Positions 34,241-42,640 of a stretch of 64,000 nt of DNA are shown in pieces. Position 1 is the stretch's first letter. Each line of letters opens with the position of its first letter. The notes below the pieces were generated by a model. The model saw only the letters and a list, made by a program, of their open reading frames with translations. It was not told the origin of the DNA and ran no database searches. The DNA is taken from NCBI RefSeq assembly GCF_018866325.1, contig NZ_CP076457.1, positions 2,267,001 to 2,331,000 on the forward strand. The letters run 5' to 3'. Origin of the DNA: Streptomyces sp. YPW6 (lineage in GTDB: Bacteria; Actinomycetota; Actinomycetes; Streptomycetales; Streptomycetaceae). A program made the position numbers and the translations under genes.

Positions 34241-35641
34241 ATGCGCACCTACCGCGAACTGTTCCGCACTCCGGAGTTCACCCCCTTCTTCGCGGCCGTC
34301 GCCGCGCAGACGGCCGCCGGGACCGCGACCGGCCTGGCCCTGGGCACCCTCGTGTACGCCCGGACGGGCTCGCCCCTGCTCTCGGCGCTGGCGATGTTCG
34401 GACCTTCGCTGGCCCAGGTGGCCGGGGCGCTCACTCTGCTGTCGGCGGCGGACCGGCTCCCGCCACGCGCCGCGCTGACCGGGCTGGCCCTGCTGTCGGC
34501 GGGGGCCGCCTGCGTCCAGGCCGTCCCCGGACTGCCGTTGTGGGCCGCGTTCGCCGTCCTGCTGGTGACGGGGGTGGCCGCGTCGCCGGGCGGGGGCGTG
34601 CGGTACGGGCTGCTCGGCGAGATCCTGCCGCGTGAGGGGTACCTGCTCGGCCGCTCGGTGCTGAACATGACGGGCGGCGCGATGCAGATCTGCGGCTTCG
34701 CGGCGGGCGGGGCGCTGGTGGCGCTGGTCTCGGCGCGCGGCACGCTGCTGGCCGGGGCGGCCCTGTACGCCGTCGCGGCGGCCGTGACCCGGCTCGGGCT
34801 GACCGCCCGGCCGCCCAGGGCGGCCGGGCGGCCCTCGGTCCGGGAGACCTGGCGGACGAACGCGCTGCTGTGGTCGTCCACGCCGCGCCGGTACGTGTTC
34901 CTGGCGCTGTGGGTGCCCAACGGGCTCGTCGTCGGCTGCGAGTCCCTGTACGTGGCGTACGCCCCCGGGCACGCGGGGCTCCTCTTCGCGGGCGGGGCCG
35001 TGGGGATGCTGGCCGGGGACGCGCTGGTCGGGCGGTTCGCCGCGGCCGGGGCCGGCCGTCCGGTTCAGGCCGGACCAGGGTGCGGGGTCGGGCGCGTACA
35101 GCGGCGGGGCGGCGGAGCGACGCGACGCGGAGCGCCGGTGACCGGGGACGACGCCGCGGACGCGCGTACCGGGGCAGGCGAGCCCGGATCGATCCGGACG
35201 ACGGCCCCCGGGTCGCGGGCACGGCTCGGGGCTCCGCTGCGGCTGCTGCTGGCCGCGCCCTATCTGCTCTTCGCGTTGCGACCGGGGCCGCCCCTCGCAC
35301 TGGCGCTGGTCGTCGTGGCGAGCGTGGGCTTCGCCGCGAGCCTGCTGCTCCAGGAACGGCTGCTGGCCCTCACCCCGCGGGAGCTGAGCGGCCAGGCGCT
35401 CGGGCTGGGCTCCTCGGGCATGCTCGCGATGCAGGGGGTGGGGGCCGCCGTGGCGGGCGGGGTCGCCCAGCTGACGTCGCCCGCGGCGGGCATGGCGGTG
35501 GTCGCGGGCCTCTCGGTGGCGGTGACGCTGGCACTGGCGCCGGGGCTGCGTACGCCGGTCGCCGCCGACGGGGGCAGACTGCTCGCAGCGAACGGAGCAC
35601 CGCGAGCGTCCCGCACCCCCCGGACGGAAAAGACCTCATGA
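34241..35641 (+). CDS. MFS transporter
   Basis: 466 residues from ATG 34241. Twelve hydrophobic segments can be made out with the R-G-x-L-L-G-like LGEILPREGYLLGRS loop after TM4. The central loop (about residues 265-330) is unusually long and is rich in Gly, Arg and Thr (GVGRVQRRGGGATRRG), probably a cytoplasmic insertion or partly misread. Drug or sugar efflux is likely. It overlaps the following acetyltransferase gene by ATGA and is divergent from the ArsR regulator. Confidence 0.83.
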   Translation: MRTYRELFRTPEFTPFFAAVAAQTAAGTATGLALGTLVYARTGSPLLSALAMFGPSLAQVAGALTLLSAADRLPPRAALTGLALLSAGAACVQAVPGLPLWAAFAVLLVTGVAASPGGGVRYGLLGEILPREGYLLGRSVLNMTGGAMQICGFAAGGALVALVSARGTLLAGAALYAVAAAVTRLGLTARPPRAAGRPSVRETWRTNALLWSSTPRRYVFLALWVPNGLVVGCESLYVAYAPGHAGLLFAGGAVGMLAGDALVGRFAAAGAGRPVQAGPGCGVGRVQRRGGGATRRGAPVTGDDAADARTGAGEPGSIRTTAPGSRARLGAPLRLLLAAPYLLFALRPGPPLALALVVVASVGFAASLLLQERLLALTPRELSGQALGLGSSGMLAMQGVGAAVAGGVAQLTSPAAGMAVVAGLSVAVTLALAPGLRTPVAADGGRLLAANGAPRASRTPRTEKTS

Positions 35642-36222
35642 GCGACAACGCCAGGCCCGGCCAGAAGGAAGCCATGCTCGCCGGTGAGCCCTATCTCGCC
35701 GACGACCCCGAACTGGCGGCGGACGCCCTGCACGCGGCCGTGCTGAGCGAGCGCTACAACGCCACGCCGGCCGCCGACCATGAGGCCCGGCGCGCGGTGC
35801 TCGCCGAGCTGCTCGGCGAGGTGGGCGAGGGCGTGGTGGTGCGGCCGCCGCTGCGGGTGGACTACGGCTACCGAACCACCATCGGGCCGCGTACGTTCAT
35901 CAACTTCGGCGCGGTCCTGCTGGACGTCGCCCGCATCACCATCGGCGCGGACGTCCAGCTGGGCCCGAACGTCCAGCTCCTCACCCCGACCCACCCCCTC
36001 GACCCCGAACCGCGCCGCGCCAAGTGGGAGGCCGCCGAGCCGATCACCATCGGCGACAACGTGTGGCTGGGCGGCGGGGTGATCGTCTGCCCCGGGGTGA
36101 GCATCGGTGAGAACACCGTGGTCGGTGCGGGGGCGGTCGTCACGAAGGACCTCCCCGCGAACGTGGTGGCGGTCGGCAACCCGGCCCGCGTGATCCGGAC
36201 GCTCGGCGGTCCGGAGGCGTGA
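35638..36222 (+). CDS. sugar O-acetyltransferase (maltose/galactoside type)
   Basis: 194 residues from ATG 35638, overlapping the MFS stop. It has the left-handed beta-helix hexapeptide repeats of the NodL/LacA/Maa group: FINFGAVLLDVARITIGADV, ITIGDNVWLGGGVIVCPGV and VVGAGAVVTKDLPANVVAVGNPARVI, with the catalytic His in LTPTHPLDPE. The N-terminal part (EAMLAGEPYLADDPEL) is the maltose acetyltransferase cap. It acetylates a non-metabolised sugar; together with the MFS gene it may form a sugar detoxification pair. Confidence 0.9.
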   Translation: MSDNARPGQKEAMLAGEPYLADDPELAADALHAAVLSERYNATPAADHEARRAVLAELLGEVGEGVVVRPPLRVDYGYRTTIGPRTFINFGAVLLDVARITIGADVQLGPNVQLLTPTHPLDPEPRRAKWEAAEPITIGDNVWLGGGVIVCPGVSIGENTVVGAGAVVTKDLPANVVAVGNPARVIRTLGGPEA

Positions 36223-36249
36223 CCCACCGGCGCGCCCGGCCCCGTACGG

Positions 36250-36756
36250 TCACGCCGACCGCCAGGCGTCCGTGGCGCAGGAGACCTCGAAGTGCCACCA
36301 GCCCTCGTCCCGGCCCCGCGCGAGCAGCGCCTTCACGCCGCGCAGGTCCGCGCCGCCGGGCACGGTCAGGGCGACCAGCGGGACATCGGCGCTGAAGACC
36401 TCTCCCGTGAGCCCGAATCCGGCGAGCCGCTCGTGGACGGCCCGCACGTCGTGCCCGAGCGGACCGTCCGGCACGGGCAGCACCCGGACCGTGCAGTTGC
36501 CCGAGTCCGCCACCCGGCCGGCGGCCCAGTGCACGCCGTCGCCGTCCGTCCGGAACCGTACGGTCTCGCCCTCGGCGACCCCGTCCCGGAGGAAGGGCAC
36601 GTTGTCCACCCGCGCGGTGTCCGGGCCGAGCCGGGTCGCCCACAGCCCCTCGGTCGCGTACGGCGGCGGCCCGTCCCCGCGCGCGGCCACCCGGAACCAG
36701 ACCTTGATCTGGTCGGCTTCGCCGGGTGGGCGCGGCGGTCCGGCGGGAGGACTCAT
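36250..36756 (-). CDS. DUF4265 protein
   Basis: 168 residues from ATG 36754-36756 (MSPPAGPPRPPGEADQ). Segments such as KVWFRVAARGDGPPPYATEG, LWATRLGPDTARVDNVPFL and the C-terminal DEGWWHFEVS match the DUF4265 family of small soluble proteins of unknown function. No membrane helix. It is convergent with the acetyltransferase gene. Confidence 0.8.
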   Translation of the reverse strand: MSPPAGPPRPPGEADQIKVWFRVAARGDGPPPYATEGLWATRLGPDTARVDNVPFLRDGVAEGETVRFRTDGDGVHWAAGRVADSGNCTVRVLPVPDGPLGHDVRAVHERLAGFGLTGEVFSADVPLVALTVPGGADLRGVKALLARGRDEGWWHFEVSCATDAWRSA

Positions 36757-36935
36757 GGCCCCATGGTCCCCCGCTCGTGGCGCCGCCGCCTGTCCACCGC
36801 GGCGCCCCGGCCACGGCATCGGCTTCCGGAGCCGACGGCCGCTCGCGCCGCGGTGCCCGGCGGATTCCCCGACCGTCCCCCGTACGGGAAGGACCGCGAC
36901 GGCGCCGTACCCGACGGCCGCCGCGCCCGCGCCGC

Positions 36936-38204
36936 TCAGGTACGCCCGTAACGGATGGTGTGGTCCGCGAACTCCAGCGCCATCTCGGTGGTGACGGTGG
37001 GTCGGGTGCGGCTGATGGTGCGCAGGAATTCCTCGGTGGTGGGGTGGGCGCGGGTGCCGGATTCGAGGGTGCGCTCGAAGACGGCCTGGGCGACGGTCCG
37101 GGCGGCCTGCTTGATGTCGGCGGGGGTGAACCCCTCGCTGGCGTCGGCGAGGAGCGCGGTGTCGGCCTCCGCTCCCGTACGGGCGAGATAGCTGGCCCAG
37201 AGCGCGGTCCGGGCCTCGTGGTCGGGCGGACCGACGGGCAGGACGTAGTCGAACCGGCCGTGGCGCAGGAACGCGGGATCCAGCGCGGCGACGGTGTTGG
37301 TGGCGCAGATCAGCAGCCGCCCGTCACGGTCGCGGAACCGCACGATGGACTTGAGCAGCTCGTTGACCACCCCGACGGACACCGGGTCGGCGAGGTTGCG
37401 CGCCCCCGCGACCTCCTCCACCTCGTCGATGAAGACGAGGACGTGGTCGAGCCGGGCGATCTCCTCGAATCGGCGGCCGAGCCCGTTGGCGAGGCCGTCC
37501 TCCAGGGCGAGCCGGGAGGGGAACAGCTCGACGAACGGCCAGCCGAGCCGGCTGGCGACGGCCTGGGCGAAGGTGCTCTTGCCGGTGCCGGGCGGGCCGA
37601 ACAGCACGACGGCCTGCGGCGGCTCGACCCCGTGCTCGTCGGCGATCTCGGGATGCGCCAGCGGCAGGACGATCCGCCGCTCGACGAGCCCTTTCTCCTC
37701 CGCCATCCCCGCGAGCCGCTCCCAGAGCCCGGCCGGCGGTACGGTCGCGCCGAGCGAGGCCAGTACGGCGGAGCCCTCGGCGGTCACCGACTGGACCTTC
37801 TCGTAGTAGGTGAGCCCCCGGTGCACCCGGAACCCGGAATTCGCGAGCGCGGTGGCCCCGGTCTCGTCCTCGGGCAGCACCGCGGCCACGAGCACCGCAC
37901 CGGCCCCCTGCACGCGGTGCTCCAGCGCGGACAGCAGCGCGGTCCCCAGCCCCAGATTCCGCCAGGCGGGATGCAGGGCGATCCGCAGCAGCCACGCCCG
38001 CTCCCCGTCGACCCGCCCCACGGCGGCCCCGACCAGGTGCCCGTCGGCCACGGCCACGACCCCGGGGTTCTGGCCCTGGAGCGCGGCGACGACCTCCGAC
38101 AGCCGGAACACGGCGGGCTCCTCCGTGGTCCCGCTCTCCCCGTCGAGACGCACGACGGCTTCGAGGTCCTCCGGCACGAAGTCCCGCACATGCCACACAG
38201 CCAT
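36936..38204 (-). CDS. GNAT acetyltransferase fused to an AAA+ ATPase
   Basis: 422 residues. The first ~140 are a GNAT domain (LHPAWRNLGLGTALLSALEH is the acetyl-CoA loop; GFRVHRGLTYYEK closes it). Residues 165-422 are an AAA+ domain with Walker A GPPGTGKST (203-211), Walker B VLVFIDEVEE (255-264), sensor ATN (301-303) and arginine fingers in FLRHGRFDY (314, 317). The AAA part resembles spastin/FtsH-like or CbxX-like ATPases. No protease domain. The combination suggests ATP-driven remodelling of a protein target linked to acetylation. Target unknown; the neighbour DUF4265 gene offers no clue. Confidence 0.85.
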   Translation of the reverse strand: MAVWHVRDFVPEDLEAVVRLDGESGTTEEPAVFRLSEVVAALQGQNPGVVAVADGHLVGAAVGRVDGERAWLLRIALHPAWRNLGLGTALLSALEHRVQGAGAVLVAAVLPEDETGATALANSGFRVHRGLTYYEKVQSVTAEGSAVLASLGATVPPAGLWERLAGMAEEKGLVERRIVLPLAHPEIADEHGVEPPQAVVLFGPPGTGKSTFAQAVASRLGWPFVELFPSRLALEDGLANGLGRRFEEIARLDHVLVFIDEVEEVAGARNLADPVSVGVVNELLKSIVRFRDRDGRLLICATNTVAALDPAFLRHGRFDYVLPVGPPDHEARTALWASYLARTGAEADTALLADASEGFTPADIKQAARTVAQAVFERTLESGTRAHPTTEEFLRTISRTRPTVTTEMALEFADHTIRYGRT

Positions 38205-38313
38205 GGTCCGGCACCCGCCCAGACGTCGACGATCCCGGTCTCCTGCCCCCGTCTCTCCATGATGGGGCGGGCGGGGGCGGGCCGCCTGCCGACGCGACCC
38301 CCCGGGAGCGGGA

Positions 38314-38358
38314 ACGGCTCCGCCCCCGGCCGGGAGTCCCGGGCGGGGGCGGAGCCGT
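38314..38358 (-). terminator. terminator after the VanW-like gene
   Basis: A 14-bp stem (38314-38327 with 38345-38358) enclosing a smaller hairpin, 20 bases after the stop at 38379 on the minus strand. Confidence 0.75.
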
Positions 38359-38378
38359 GGTGCGAGTACGGCCGGGGC

Positions 38379-40618
38379 TCAGCCCTCGCCGGTCAGGCTG
38401 ATGGTGACCGTGCGCTCGGCCGGGGTCGTCCCGCTCAGGGCGGTCTTCATCGCCTGGGCCACGTCGTCCGGGCCGACCTGGTGCTTCTTCCCGTCGGCCT
38501 TGACCGCCATGATCCCGTCGAAGACACCGTCCAGCAGCGTCTCGATCGCCTTCTTGTCGTAGACGTCGACCAGTCGGCCGTCCACCGGCTTCATGGACAG
38601 GATCTGCGGCAGGGACCGGGCCGGGCCGAACTGGATCTGCTTGGGGCCGGCCTTGATGGTGATCAGACCGGACATCGCGGGCTGGGCGAACTCCCTCATC
38701 GCCCGGTCCAGTTCGGCCTGGGTGATGGTGGGTTCGCTGGTGGTGACGGGGAGTTCGACCACGTTGGCCTCCCCGGTCTGCACCTGGGCGCGGTAGGCGT
38801 CCCGGACCGAGATCAGGGACTGGCCGGCGTCCAGCGTCTTGCCCGGCTTGCCCGGCACCGCGATGGCCTTGTTCGGTTCGAAGCGGATGGTGGCGTCGTT
38901 GGACGAGCCGGAAGCACCCGCCAGGTCGGACAGCGCCACGCCGAGCTTCTCCTCGTCGACCGGGATCACCGGGTCGGCGGGGCGTTCCCCGCCGAACAGC
39001 GAACCGATCACCGAGACGGGGTTGTAGTCGCTGCCCGCCGCGCCGCGCACGGTCTCCTGGCTGTCCAGGGTGAGACCGGCCTTCTCGGGGTCGAGCTTCT
39101 CCTCCTTGCCGTCCACGGACAGCGTCAGCGGCGTCTTGGCCCGCTCTCCGAGGGCGGCTTCGAGCTTGGTGACCGCCTCTTCCTTCGTGCCTCCGCCGAT
39201 GTCGACCCCGAGCACCGTGGTGCCCTTGGGGACCTCGGCGTGGTTGAGCAGGAGACCCGCCCCGTACGCGATGCCGAGCAGCGCGACGACCGCCACCCCG
39301 AGCAGGACCAGCTTGGAGCGGCCCTTCTTCGCGGGGGCGGCGGGGGCCGGGGCGGCCGGGGCGCCGGGCGCTGGGCGGCGGGGCCCGGCGCGGCAGCACC
39401 CGGTCCGCCGGGACCGCCGGGACCGCCGAGGCCCGGCACCGGGGCGCCGGGGGCGCCGGGGGTGCCCGGGAACGTGGCGCGGGGCTCGCTGGGCACCACG
39501 GGGATGCCGCTCGTCAGCGTGTCGCCCGAGACGTGGCCGCCGGGGCCGGGTTCGGGCGCCGGGGCCTGCGGGGTGAGGATCGCGGTGTCGTCGGACATCC
39601 GGGGCGGTACGCCGCCGGGGGTGCCCGGGACCATCGGGCCGGGGCCGCCGAGGCCCGGGACGCCGTCGAGGTTCGGGGTCAGCGACGAGGAGCCGGTGAC
39701 CGGTCCCGCGGTGGGGCCGGCCGGGCCGGGCGTACGCACACCGGGACCGGGGGTGGACCGTGGTCCGCCGCCGGGCGGTTCGGTGCCGTAGCTGTCGAGC
39801 GCGCTGCGGGCGGGGCCGGAACCGGGCGCGCCCGGACCGCCGCCGGACGCCGGGGCGTCCGAGAAGTACGGCAGGTCGGGGCGCGAGCGGCCCGCACCGC
39901 CGTCGGCCCCGGCACCGGGACCGCCGGGACCAGCCGGACCACCGGCACCCGGACCGGCGGGACCGCCGGAGCCGGGACCAGCCGGACCACCGGAGCCCGG
40001 ACCGCCCAGTCCGCTCTGGTGGCCCGCGTCGCCGGGACTGCCGGCGCCCGGACCGCCCGGACCGCCCGCACCAGGACCGGTCGGACCGCCGGCGCCGGGG
40101 CCGCCGGGAGCACCCGTGCCCGCCGCCGGTGCGGCGGTCGGCGCCTTGCGCGGGCGAACCAGTCGCTGCCGCTCTTCTCCCGGGCCGGCTTGTCCGCGGG
40201 CGTCGGGTCCGCGGCCGGGCCGCCGTCCCGGGCCGGTCCGCGGGCGCGCCGCCGTTCGGGCCGGGGCCCGTCCCGCACCGGCGCCCGGCGCGGCCGGCGG
40301 CGTGCCGGGGCGCGGGGTGGCGCCGGTGCGCTCCGCGTCGGGACGGCCGCCGCCGGAGATGTCGCTCTCCGCCATCGGCGTCCGCATCACGACGGGCGGG
40401 ATGGGGCGCGAACCGGGGATGTTGATCCGGATGCGCGTCGTCAGCGTCGTCTCGGTCCTGGGTTCCTCGGGCCGGGGCGGATCCACGGATTCCGGGTTCT
40501 CGTCAGAGCCGTCCTGCGACGGATACTGGCGGGATCCGTACGGCGGCGTACCCGAGGGGTACGCGGCTCCGCCGCGGCCCTGGGGCCCGGAGGACGAACT
40601 GTCAGTTTCACGACTCAA
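38379..40618 (-). CDS. membrane-anchored peptidoglycan-binding (VanW-type) protein, frame disturbed
   Basis: The start is TTG at 40616-40618 behind GGGAGAA. The N-terminal ~400 residues are a cytoplasmic Gly/Pro-rich chain; then comes one helix (KLVLLGVAVVALLGIAYGAG) and an extracellular part with two PG_binding_4/VanW-like domains (LGVDIGGGTKEEAVTKLEAA and later repeats) to the stop at 38379. The coding sense changes frame near 39370-39383 and apparently three more times within 40148-40276, always in C or G runs. Recognisable protein pieces (DKPAREKSGSDWF) are found in the alternative frames, so errors in the sequence are more likely than loss of the gene. Confidence 0.7.
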
Positions 40619-40793
40619 AGCAGGTTCTCCCGATTGGCTCCGCCGCCCGTACTTCCCCCATGCCGCAGGCCAGGGGACGGCTCGGCGCGCGCACCACCAT
40701 ACTGGCCGCCGCCGTCGGACACTCCGCGACCGGGTGAAACCTCCACCCGTGCGTCACACCTGTGAGGGTCGTTCCGGACCCGGACGTGGCACT

Positions 40794-41267
40794 TCATGTA
40801 CCGGACCGGCCGCTGTGGATGGCTGATTGAGGCACTTTGGAGGTGGTGGCACAGATCACAGCGACGGCCGTCCCGCCGAGCATGAAGAGCACCAGGCCGA
40901 GTTCGTCGCCGAAGACGTAGTCGCCCTCCGGCCGGCCGCTCAGCAGAAGGAACACGGTGATGAACCAGCCGGCCGCCGGGGCGAGTGCGCCGATCTGGGT
41001 ACGGGTCAGGATGCGGCCGCCGTAGAAGAGGCCCCCGGAACCCGCCAGAGCGATGATCAACCCTCCCGGGAACCAGGCCGCTTGGACGAGGGTTCCGGCG
41101 AGGGCGACGAGCGCGCCGAGGATCGCGAGGCCCAAGTAGGCCGCGATCCGGGCCGGGTTCGGCCGGGCGGCGAACCCGACGTGCTCGGGCTCCCGGGGCG
41201 GGGCGTTGCGCCGCGGCGCGTGGGAGGAGCCAGCGCGGCCGCGGGGCTTGTCGGGGGTGCCGCTCAT
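40794..41267 (-). CDS. DUF6113-type membrane protein
   Basis: 157 residues from ATG 41265-41267, overlapping the mshB stop (ATGA). A basic proline-rich N terminus (~45 residues) precedes four hydrophobic helices ([61 protein letters not shown]). It is translationally coupled to mshB, a placement I know from other Streptomyces; function unknown. Confidence 0.78.
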   Translation of the reverse strand: MSGTPDKPRGRAGSSHAPRRNAPPREPEHVGFAARPNPARIAAYLGLAILGALVALAGTLVQAAWFPGGLIIALAGSGGLFYGGRILTRTQIGALAPAAGWFITVFLLLSGRPEGDYVFGDELGLVLFMLGGTAVAVICATTSKVPQSAIHSGRSGT

Positions 41268-42181
41268 GCCGGGCCTCCCTCGGTGTCCGCCGCGCCCGCG
41301 CCCGGGAGGCCCGCGAACAGGTCGCTCTCGCGCCGGGGTGCGGCCACGCCGCGTCCGCCGCGCACCAGTTCGTAGCACTCGGTCGTCAGCAGGGGCTGGC
41401 CCAGGTCGTTGGAGAGGGCGAAGAACGGGCCGTCGACCGTGATCTGGGTGGCGTGGGCACGCATCGCCGCGGACTTCGCCGCGGCGTACGCCGATCCATC
41501 GATCTCCGCGGTGATCCGCTCCGCTCCGGTCACGCCCGGGACGTCGGCGACGGCGGCGATGCCGGGGAAGGCGTCGGGCGCGGTGCTGCGCAGCCGGTCG
41601 AAGGCGGCCTCCAGCGTCTCGCGCTCCACCCGGTTCCAGTAGATCTTGGCGATGGCGTGCGGGGGGCCGGAGCCGTGCGCGGGGTCGGCGGCCAGGTCGG
41701 CGGCGCGCATGGCGACGCGGTGGGCCTGGATGTGGTCGGGGTGGCCGTAACCGCCGTCCGGGTCGTAGGTGATCAGGACCTGGGGGCGGATCTCCCGGAT
41801 CACTTCGACGAGGTGGGCGGCGGCCTCGTCCACCGGCGTGGACCAGAAGGAGCCGGGGCGGCCGTTCTGTTCGGCGCCCATCATCCCGGAGTCCCGGTAG
41901 CCGCCCGCACCCCCCAGGAAGCGGTGGTCGGTGATGCCGAGCTCCTGCATCGCCGCGGCCAGCTCCCCGACGCGGTGGGGCCCCAGCGCGTCGTCCCGGT
42001 CGGCGGCGAGGCGGGCGAGCGAGGGCGGGATGACCTCGCCCTCCTCGCCGAGCGTGCACGTCACCAGGGTGACGTGGGCGCCCTCGGCCGCGTACCTGGC
42101 CATGGTGGCGCCGTTGTTGATCGACTCGTCGTCGGGGTGCGCGTGCACGAGCAGCAGACGGCGGGCGGGGAGGTCCTTCAT
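41264..42181 (-). CDS. mshB: mycothiol synthesis deacetylase MshB
   Basis: 305 residues from ATG 42179-42181 ([12 protein letters not shown]). It removes the acetyl group from GlcNAc-myo-inositol in mycothiol synthesis. The LmbE/PIG-L motif HAHPDDE (His and Asp zinc ligands, catalytic Asp) is at 14-20 and the third ligand is in GYGHPDH. The [15 protein letters not shown] segment is typical of MshB rather than the Mca amidase. Same strand as the small membrane protein upstream and the DUF6113 gene downstream. Confidence 0.94.
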   Translation of the reverse strand: MKDLPARRLLLVHAHPDDESINNGATMARYAAEGAHVTLVTCTLGEEGEVIPPSLARLAADRDDALGPHRVGELAAAMQELGITDHRFLGGAGGYRDSGMMGAEQNGRPGSFWSTPVDEAAAHLVEVIREIRPQVLITYDPDGGYGHPDHIQAHRVAMRAADLAADPAHGSGPPHAIAKIYWNRVERETLEAAFDRLRSTAPDAFPGIAAVADVPGVTGAERITAEIDGSAYAAAKSAAMRAHATQITVDGPFFALSNDLGQPLLTTECYELVRGGRGVAAPRRESDLFAGLPGAGAADTEGGPA

Positions 42182-42263
42182 GGGGACCACCCTACGAGCC
42201 CGGAGGCCCCCCGTGCCCCCGCGCCCCCGCGCCCGCCCGCCGCCCCGTCGGGCGACGGCCGGG

Positions 42264-42458
42264 TCAGAACTTGATGCTGCTGATCATTCCCGCCACGTTG
42301 GTCGTCAGATCGGAGATGGTCGGTGCGATGGACGAGCTCGCGATGTAGAACCCGAGCAGCATGCAGACCACCGCGTGCCCTCCCTTCAGTCCGGATTTCC
42401 GGATCAGCAGGAAGACGATGATCGCCAGCAGCACTACCGCCGAAATCGAGAGCGCCAC
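42264..42458 (-). CDS. small membrane protein
   Basis: 64 residues starting with GTG 42456-42458 behind GGAGG. The first helix is [17 protein letters not shown]; a short basic KSGLKGGH loop and a second hydrophobic stretch ([16 protein letters not shown]) follow. Such small proteins occur in several copies in Streptomyces genomes. Function unknown. It could be cotranscribed with mshB, 82 bp downstream. Confidence 0.75.
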   Translation of the reverse strand: MALSISAVVLLAIIVFLLIRKSGLKGGHAVVCMLLGFYIASSSIAPTISDLTTNVAGMISSIKF

Positions 42459-42640
42459 GGCGGTTCACCTCCATCGGTACGTTCGGACGGTCGGAACGGG
42501 GGTACAAGCGGTCAGCAGGTTCCTACCCACCGAGCGCTACGGATCATAACTTTCCGTGCCGACGCATTGATCGGGGCACGGCAGCACGAGGGGCGCACGA
42601 ACCGTGCCGCGCGGCCGAGTTCACGGCTAGGTTCGGAGCC

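Noticed and set aside
34100..34248. Longer start of the ArsR-type regulator up to 34248
   Set aside because: It would run through tandem repeats, overlap the MFS start and has no ribosome site; GTG 33993 has GGAG.
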